A stretch of 10,075 bases of DNA from Anaerolineales bacterium UBA4823 (GTDB lineage: Bacteria; Chloroflexota; Anaerolineae; Anaerolineales; UBA4823), in assembly GCA_002402275.1 (NCBI GenBank), contig DHFN01000223.1:1-10075 (forward strand), given 5' to 3'. Position numbers and translations under genes: made by a program. How positions within the stretch are numbered: the stretch's first letter is position 1; each line of letters starts with the position of its first letter. Positions 5,380 through 10,075 of this stretch are shown here, piece after piece. The notes below the pieces were generated by a model. The model saw only the letters and a program-made list of their open reading frames with translations, did no database searches and was not told the DNA's origin.

Positions 5380-7601
5380 AGCCGATCCGCATAACGATTG
5401 ATGGAAGAATGGTGGAAGTCGAGAAAGGAATGACAATTCTCGATGCAGCGCGTCGTTATGGGGTTTATATCCCCACCCTTTGTGATTATGCTCATCTTAC
5501 CCCGCATGGTTCTTGCCGACTTTGTATTGTTGAAGTAGAAGGTTCACCGAAAACACCCACATCCTGCACAACTCCGGTAGAAGATGGAATGATTGTTCGG
5601 ACTCAAACACCTCGTTTGCGGAGTTTACGCTCAGAATTGTTACGTTTATTTTTAAGCGAACATCCAGTAAGTTGTCTGGTTTGTCCGGAACAAGATCATT
5701 GCGATGAATGTATGATTACCCTTCGAAAAAGCGGCGTCACAACCGGCTGTCGTTCATGTCCTAAAGATGGGCGGTGCGAACTTCAAGAACTGGTTTTACG
5801 GATCGGATTAGATAATATTCCCACTTATCCGGTCCATTATCGTAACCTGCCCATTGAGAAAGGCGATCCATTCTTTGATCGTGATTACAACCTCTGTGTA
5901 CTTTGCGGGAGATGTGTACGTATTTGTGAAGAGACTCATTTCTCAGGGACATTGACCTACCTGGCGCGGGGTAATAAAACAATCATTGGGACTGCTTATG
6001 GGCGAAGCCATCTTGAAGTGGGTTGTAGTTTTTGTGGCGCCTGTGTAGAAGTGTGTCCAACCGGGGCACTTGTCGAAAAATATTCCAAATGGGATGGCAA
6101 ACCTGATGGAGAAGCCCTTGTAACCTGTCCAATATGTTCGATCAATTGTACGATGCGCCTGGAAACCAAAAAAGGTGAGGTGATTAATAGTCTGCCGGCG
6201 GAATTGCCTGGAAAAGGACAGCTGTGTGTTTATGGACGTTTTGGTATTCCAGAATTGGTTAACCATCCCTATCGCTTACGTGTGCCTCAAATGAAAGAGG
6301 GATTATCCTGGCGCAATTTGGAATGGGATGAAGCCAGCCAGGTTATTGCGGAGAAATTGTTTAATTGTCCAGCTGATGGATTTGGTTGTTTAATTTCTGC
6401 CAGCAGCTGCAATGAAGATTTGTACATCGCTCAAAAATTCGCCCGGGTTGTAATGCGTACCCACCAAATCTGCACACCCGTTGTGGATACCTACGGGGGA
6501 GGAATGGCAGGGGTGATGCGCTTATTAAAGCAATCTGTTTCGATAGATGCACTCGATACGGTCCGTTCAATCTTCTGTATCGGTTTGGATGCTCGTTATG
6601 CTCAATCGGTTGTTGAGTTAAATCTGGTCAATGCGCGCAAGCGCGGTGCCGCGTTAGTTACCCTTCACCCTAAGGAGCACAGTTTATCGCTTTACGCCGA
6701 TCAATGGTTACAGCCCAAAGAGGGTGAAGAAGCGCAATTGATTTACGATTTGATCAGGGCAATTCACAATAAACCTATTCCCGTTCGAAAAGGAATGAGC
6801 AAAGAAAATGTCAAGCAACTCCAAGGTACTGCACAATTCATCCAAAGAGCACCCTTGGCGATTTTGATTGGACCCTATGCTTTGACTTCGCCGAATAATA
6901 TCAATTTGATTCCTGCAATCGAAGAATTAAGTAAAGAGTTAAACGCTCTAATTATCCCACTTCCTGCCGAGGGTAATTTAATCGGCTCGATCATGATGGG
7001 AACTTATCCGGATATTCTACCCGGCGGGGTTATCATAAGCGATGAAGAACAACGGACAAGGTTAGTGAACCGTTGGTCTGTTCCTATGCCTATCCACGAG
7101 GGGGATTGCTCTTTTTGGAAAAAGCCAGGAAAACTGCAGGTCTTAATGATGATTGGAGAAAACCCGCCTGCTAATGTTTCCGAAACGACCTATGTCATTA
7201 TGCAAAATATTTATCCGCCTCGCCAATCGAAAGTGGATTTCTTGCTTCCATCCGCTGCTTTTAGTGAAACGAATAGTTCCTGGATTAATTATGCGGGTGT
7301 AATGCACCTTTCTCATGCAGCGGTACGTCCACCTGGAAAAGCTCTGGCATCTTGGGAAATTCTATGTCGCATTGCGCGTTTGATGGGAGCGCGTGGCTTT
7401 GACTTCACAACCCCGGAGGAAATTCAAACCGAAATTGCCCGGATCATGGGCGGTTTTTGGGAAAAAGGTACAGTTGATCGTTTTAATATGGCAACCACTA
7501 TGAGTTACAAAACCCGCAAACCCAATCCAGAAGGAGAACAAGACTATCTAGGATATCCATTGAGCCATTGGGCGGAAGGGCTGCAAAGCTTAAATATTTA
7601 G
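5376..7601 (+). CDS. NuoG-like iron-sulfur subunit with degenerate formate-dehydrogenase domain
   Basis: This is a 741-residue protein. Residues 1-75 form a [2Fe-2S] ferredoxin domain (Cys36, 47, 50, 64). His96, Cys100, Cys103 and Cys109 match the His-Cys [4Fe-4S] motif, followed by an unusual extra Cys set (112, 125, 128, 134). Two [4Fe-4S] clusters follow (Cys174/177/180/184 and 217/220/223/227). From about 246 there is a molybdopterin-oxidoreductase domain with its own cluster (Cys251, 254, 258, 284). By family alignment the catalytic Sec/Cys-His pair of formate dehydrogenase falls on Thr372-Tyr373. The C-terminal dinucleotide-binding domain is also missing: typical NAD-linked FdhA proteins are longer by well over 100 residues. 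Formate oxidation is therefore unlikely, and an electron-wiring or structural role like NuoG is more plausible. No [FeFe]-hydrogenase motifs occur. AGAGG (5364-5368) precedes the overlapping start. Automatic annotation may call it a formate dehydrogenase alpha subunit. Confidence 0.92.
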   Translation: MKPIRITIDGRMVEVEKGMTILDAARRYGVYIPTLCDYAHLTPHGSCRLCIVEVEGSPKTPTSCTTPVEDGMIVRTQTPRLRSLRSELLRLFLSEHPVSCLVCPEQDHCDECMITLRKSGVTTGCRSCPKDGRCELQELVLRIGLDNIPTYPVHYRNLPIEKGDPFFDRDYNLCVLCGRCVRICEETHFSGTLTYLARGNKTIIGTAYGRSHLEVGCSFCGACVEVCPTGALVEKYSKWDGKPDGEALVTCPICSINCTMRLETKKGEVINSLPAELPGKGQLCVYGRFGIPELVNHPYRLRVPQMKEGLSWRNLEWDEASQVIAEKLFNCPADGFGCLISASSCNEDLYIAQKFARVVMRTHQICTPVVDTYGGGMAGVMRLLKQSVSIDALDTVRSIFCIGLDARYAQSVVELNLVNARKRGAALVTLHPKEHSLSLYADQWLQPKEGEEAQLIYDLIRAIHNKPIPVRKGMSKENVKQLQGTAQFIQRAPLAILIGPYALTSPNNINLIPAIEELSKELNALIIPLPAEGNLIGSIMMGTYPDILPGGVIISDEEQRTRLVNRWSVPMPIHEGDCSFWKKPGKLQVLMMIGENPPANVSETTYVIMQNIYPPRQSKVDFLLPSAAFSETNSSWINYAGVMHLSHAAVRPPGKALASWEILCRIARLMGARGFDFTTPEEIQTEIARIMGGFWEKGTVDRFNMATTMSYKTRKPNPEGEQDYLGYPLSHWAEGLQSLNI

Positions 7602-7621
7602 CCAAGAAATGAGAAGCTAAA

Positions 7622-8446
7622 ATGTTCACGATACTCGAAAATCAAATGCTGGTACCCAATTTACATATGCTAAAGGTAGAGGCACCTGATGTGGCTCGTG
7701 CTGCTCAACCTGGTCAATTTGCGATCTTTCGCCCCGAAGAAGATGGAGAACGGATCCCTCTAACCATCGCAGATTGGGACATTCAGGAAGGTTCGATCAC
7801 AGTGGTATATCTGAATGTTGGGCGTTCTACTGCCAGGTTAGCCAGTCTAAACAAGGGCGCTGAACTACCTACCGTGGTAGGACCCTTAGGGAATCCGATG
7901 GAGATCGATCATTTCGGAACGGTTTTGTGTGTGGGAGGATGTTACGGTATTGCCAGCATTTATCCCATTGCGCGGGCATTGAAACAAGCTGGAAATTCAG
8001 TTATTTCGGTGATCGAAGGGCGTTCTTCCTTTTTGCTGTACTGGCAGGAAAAGCTCAAGACCGTATCGGATCGGATAATTACCATGACCCGCGATGGCAC
8101 TCAAGGGAAAAAGGGACACATTGGCAGTTTACCGGAAATCGTACGAACTATTCCGATGCGGGTGGATCGCATCATCCTCAATGGGTGTAATTATATGATG
8201 ATGCGCGGGGCTCAAGAAACTTTACCATTGCAAATTAAGACCATCGTTTCCTTAAACACCTTGATGATAGATGGGACAGGCATGTGTGGGGTCTGTCGGG
8301 TTACGGTAGATTCAGAGACCCGGTTCGCATGTGTGGATGGACCCCATTTTGATGGGCATAAAGTCAATTGGGTTGAAGTAACCCAACGGCGCAAAGCTTA
8401 CCTACAAGAAGAAATCCAACCTTTACGTTCAACTCGCCCACAATAA
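7622..8446 (+). CDS. nfnA: NfnA/SudB-like FAD and [2Fe-2S] subunit
   Basis: This 274-residue member of the ferredoxin-NADP reductase-like family contains NfnA (NADH-dependent ferredoxin:NADP oxidoreductase), SudB (sulfide dehydrogenase) and PyrK. The FAD site is ERIPLTIADWD (43-53). The C-terminal DGTGMCGVC...FACVDGPHFDGH segment is the NfnA signature. Its [2Fe-2S] ligands should be Asp217, Cys222, Cys225 and Cys237; an Asp in place of the first Cys is known for NfnA. The pyridine-nucleotide motifs are altered: GGGxG reads GGCYG (105-109, Cys107), and the late G-P before the MM pair reads Gly188-Cys189. In Nfn this subunit binds NAD(H); whether this one still does is open. A weak GAGAAG (7611-7616) precedes the ATG. 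The partner NfnB-like gene follows after 12 bp, the usual pair order. Confidence 0.92.
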   Translation: MFTILENQMLVPNLHMLKVEAPDVARAAQPGQFAIFRPEEDGERIPLTIADWDIQEGSITVVYLNVGRSTARLASLNKGAELPTVVGPLGNPMEIDHFGTVLCVGGCYGIASIYPIARALKQAGNSVISVIEGRSSFLLYWQEKLKTVSDRIITMTRDGTQGKKGHIGSLPEIVRTIPMRVDRIILNGCNYMMMRGAQETLPLQIKTIVSLNTLMIDGTGMCGVCRVTVDSETRFACVDGPHFDGHKVNWVEVTQRRKAYLQEEIQPLRSTRPQ

Positions 8447-8458
8447 AGGATCGATAGA

Positions 8459-9871
8459 ATGGAAAATACTGGAAGAAAAACCCTCGATTTGAGTCGTCGG
8501 CCCATGCCAAAACAGCCCGCTGAAGTTCGTGTTCATAACTTCGCTGAAGTAGCCCTTGGGTACACACCTGAGTTAGCTATGGAAGAAGCTGTGCGCTGTA
8601 TTCAGTGTAAAAGACCAGGCTGCGTGGATAAATGTCCTGTGGAGATTAATATTCCTGAATTTATCAAAGCAATTGCCGAGGGTGATTTTCAACGTGGGGT
8701 GCAAGTTTTAAAATCAAAAAATTCATTGCCCTCTGTATGTGGTAGAGTCTGTCCACAAGAAGAACAATGCGAGGGTGGCTGTGCGCTCTTGAAAAAAGCT
8801 GGTCAAATCGCCATCGGAAGATTAGAACGTTTTCTGGGAGATTGGGAGGCTACCCAAAGTGAAAGGATGATGCCAGAAATTGCTCCCTCTACTGGAAAGA
8901 GAGTCGCTGTAGTAGGAGGAGGACCGGCAGGATTAACGGTAGCAGGAGATCTGGTTAAGCAGGGACATGAAGTAACGATATTTGAAGCATTGCATAAAAT
9001 AGGGGGAGTGCTGGTTTATGGTATTCCTGAATTTCGTCTACCCAAGAATATTGTCAACCGTGAGGTAGAATATTTACAGAATCTAGGGGTTAAAATGGTG
9101 ACGGATTACGTGGTGGGAAAAACTCGCACAGTGGATAGTTTCCTAGAGGAATATGATGCTGTGTTTGTTGGAACAGGAGCGGGGCTGCCATGGTTTAGCG
9201 AAATGCCCGGAAACAATCTGAACGGGGTTTATTCCGCCAATGAATATCTCACCCGATTCAATTTGATGAAAGGGTATCGGTTTCCCCTTGTGCCAACCCC
9301 GGTAAAAGACCATATTCGGGTAGCAGTGATTGGTGGGGGAAACGTAGCAATGGATTGTGCTCGCACAGCTTTGAGGATGGGTGCGGAAGTCTATATTGTT
9401 TATCGGCGCTCTCGTGAAGAAATGCCGGCGCGTTTAGAAGAACTTGAGAATGCCGAAGAAGAGGGCGTCCATTTTAGCTATTTAACCTTACCAACCCGTT
9501 GTATTGGGGATGAATATGGTTGGGTGAAGGCATTGGAATGTATTCGCATGGAATTAGGTGAACCGGATGCCTCTGGACGACGAAGCCCGATACCCATTCA
9601 GGGATCGGAGTTTATTCTTCCCTTTGATGCAGTGATCCACGCGATTGGAAATAGCCCTAACCCCTTAATTCCTCAGACAACTGCGGGACTGGAGATAGGC
9701 AAAAGAGGAAATATCGTGGCTGATCCAGGTACCGGGAAAACCTCCAAGGAACGGGTTTGGGCTGGGGGAGATGTGGTAACCGGGGCAGCAACGGTTATCC
9801 TAGCTATGGGGGCAGGACGAAAAGCAGCCCGATCAATCCACGAATACCTGATGAACCCATGCGAATGGTAA
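8459..9871 (+). CDS. nfnB: NfnB/SudA-like NADPH flavoprotein (GltD family)
   Basis: This 470-residue member of the glutamate synthase small-subunit (GltD) family is the usual length for NfnB or SudA. The N-terminal domain carries eight Cys for two [4Fe-4S] clusters: Cys47, 50, 55, 59 and Cys94, 98, 104, 108. NfnB is reported to use one Glu ligand at a cluster, and Glu101/Glu102 lie nearby. The FAD Rossmann motif is VVGGGPAGL (151-159). The NADPH motif is VIGGGNVAMD (290-299), followed by YRRSREEMPAR (315-325), whose arginines fit NADP selectivity. The C-terminal AGGDVVTGAATVILAMGAGRKAA closes the FAD site. No glutamate synthase large subunit is adjacent, and an NfnA-like gene precedes, so Nfn/SudA-type function fits better than GltD. 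In Nfn the FAD here is the bifurcating flavin. AAGGA lies 8 nt before the ATG. Often labelled gltA. Confidence 0.93.
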   Translation: MENTGRKTLDLSRRPMPKQPAEVRVHNFAEVALGYTPELAMEEAVRCIQCKRPGCVDKCPVEINIPEFIKAIAEGDFQRGVQVLKSKNSLPSVCGRVCPQEEQCEGGCALLKKAGQIAIGRLERFLGDWEATQSERMMPEIAPSTGKRVAVVGGGPAGLTVAGDLVKQGHEVTIFEALHKIGGVLVYGIPEFRLPKNIVNREVEYLQNLGVKMVTDYVVGKTRTVDSFLEEYDAVFVGTGAGLPWFSEMPGNNLNGVYSANEYLTRFNLMKGYRFPLVPTPVKDHIRVAVIGGGNVAMDCARTALRMGAEVYIVYRRSREEMPARLEELENAEEEGVHFSYLTLPTRCIGDEYGWVKALECIRMELGEPDASGRRSPIPIQGSEFILPFDAVIHAIGNSPNPLIPQTTAGLEIGKRGNIVADPGTGKTSKERVWAGGDVVTGAATVILAMGAGRKAARSIHEYLMNPCEW

Positions 9872-9991
9872 GCTGTCAACGAATGGGACAACGAATAAAC
9901 GAAAGATTGGAACCAAAGGGCAATCCGTATCCGTTTATTCTGCCTAATTTTGATTATTGATCCAATATCTGATATCGCAACGAAAAACGCT

Positions 9992-10008
9992 GATGGGTTG
10001 CCCCTACA
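9992..10008. repeat. Possible single arm of a GTAGGGGC-type dispersed repeat
   Basis: gatgggttgcccctaca resembles the arms of the tgtaggggcgaccc-type repeats seen in intergenic DNA of several bacterial phyla. The 9-nt stretch gggcaatcc at about 9918-9926 can pair with gggttgccc here with one G-U, but the ~70-nt loop makes a terminator unlikely. Recognition is by eye from one copy only. Confidence 0.25.
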
Positions 10009-10040
10009 ATTTACTGAGGTTATTCCAAATGTTCCCGTAG

Positions 10041-10075
10041 GAGATTGTCCCAAAAGTCATCATTGTCATATCGAG
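10041..10075 (+). repeat. Third copy of the inverted-repeat element, cut by the window edge
   Basis: Positions 10041-10056 are identical to 1932-1947 (gagattgtcccaaaag). After a short variable stretch, tgtcat and cgag recur in the same order as in the intact element. The copy has the same orientation as the one at 1932 and lies 170 bp past the end of the redox operon. The 204-bp tail after the operon otherwise shows no gene. Confidence 0.75.

Larger units (their letters stand above)
2934..9871 (+). other. Five-gene operon for a multi-cluster flavoprotein complex
   Basis: The five genes run in one direction with gaps of 28 bp, a 4-bp ATGA overlap, 20 bp and 12 bp, and no visible terminator between them. 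The spacing makes co-transcription very likely. Counting Cys motifs gives about 13 iron-sulfur clusters across the products (1 + 4 + 5 + 1 + 2), plus a possible extra one in the third subunit, with one FMN site and two FAD sites. None of the products shows a membrane segment or signal peptide, so the complex should be cytoplasmic. Confidence 0.85.

Noticed and set aside
6360..6560. Selenocysteine-containing or active formate dehydrogenase
   Set aside because: No in-frame TGA occurs, and the Sec/Cys position reads Thr with Tyr in place of the conserved His.
5376..7601. [FeFe]-hydrogenase catalytic subunit (HydA)
   Set aside because: The N-terminal cluster layout is HydA/NuoG-like, but no H-cluster Cys motifs follow; the rest is a molybdopterin-oxidoreductase fold.
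2934..7601. Respiratory complex I locus
   Set aside because: NuoE, NuoF and NuoG-like genes are present, but there are no NuoA-D or NuoH-N genes; the NuoF-like protein has the HydB extension, and Nfn-type genes follow directly.
8459..9871. Glutamate synthase small subunit in a true GltBD system
   Set aside because: The family matches, but no large subunit is adjacent and the NfnA-like partner gene immediately upstream points to Nfn/SudA function.
9757..9960. Small plus-strand gene overlapping the end of the NfnB-like gene
   Set aside because: Most of it is an alternative frame of the conserved NfnB C-terminus, and the remaining tail has no family resemblance.
9918..10001. Rho-independent terminator after the operon
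   Set aside because: The pairing stretches are about 70 nt apart and no T-tract follows.

Overview
The window looks like a piece of an anaerobic bacterial chromosome. The best guess is Chloroflexota, class Anaerolineae. That rests on the style of the soluble redox proteins, the multi-pass membrane protein and the dispersed GCGAAGCGAG-type hairpin repeats; it is an inference from gene style, as there is no rRNA or marker gene to confirm it.

Layout. Positions 1-2760 hold three unrelated accessory or housekeeping genes: a RimJ/RimL-type GNAT acetyltransferase (minus strand), a multi-pass membrane protein of unknown function (plus strand) and a Nudix hydrolase (minus strand). The 444-bp gap between the membrane protein and the Nudix gene carries one well-preserved and one decayed copy of a ~110-bp inverted-repeat element. 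A third copy is cut by the right edge of the window, and a related hairpin sits at the left edge.

Positions 2934-9871 are one tight five-gene, plus-strand operon (gaps of 28, -4, 20 and 12 bp) preceded by an AT-rich leader divergent from the Nudix gene. It encodes, in order, a NuoE/HydC-like [2Fe-2S] subunit, a NuoF/HydB-like FMN subunit with an extra C-terminal two-cluster ferredoxin domain, a NuoG-like subunit carrying a degenerate formate-dehydrogenase-type domain, an NfnA/SudB-like FAD/[2Fe-2S] subunit, and an NfnB/SudA/GltD-like FAD/NADPH/2x[4Fe-4S] subunit. No membrane subunits of complex I are present.

How the genes may work together. The first two subunits have the architecture of the bifurcating core (HydBC, or BfuBC) of electron-bifurcating hydrogenases. 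The third subunit has the wiring clusters but neither a hydrogenase H-cluster domain nor an intact formate-dehydrogenase active site. The last two are the two halves of the NADH-dependent ferredoxin:NADP oxidoreductase Nfn. The simplest reading is a soluble flavin-based electron-bifurcating complex linking NAD(H), NADP(H) and ferredoxin. It is reminiscent of the Sporomusa-type transhydrogenase Stn, but with an added NuoG/FDH-like hub and a complete NfnAB pair. This is the main item of interest.
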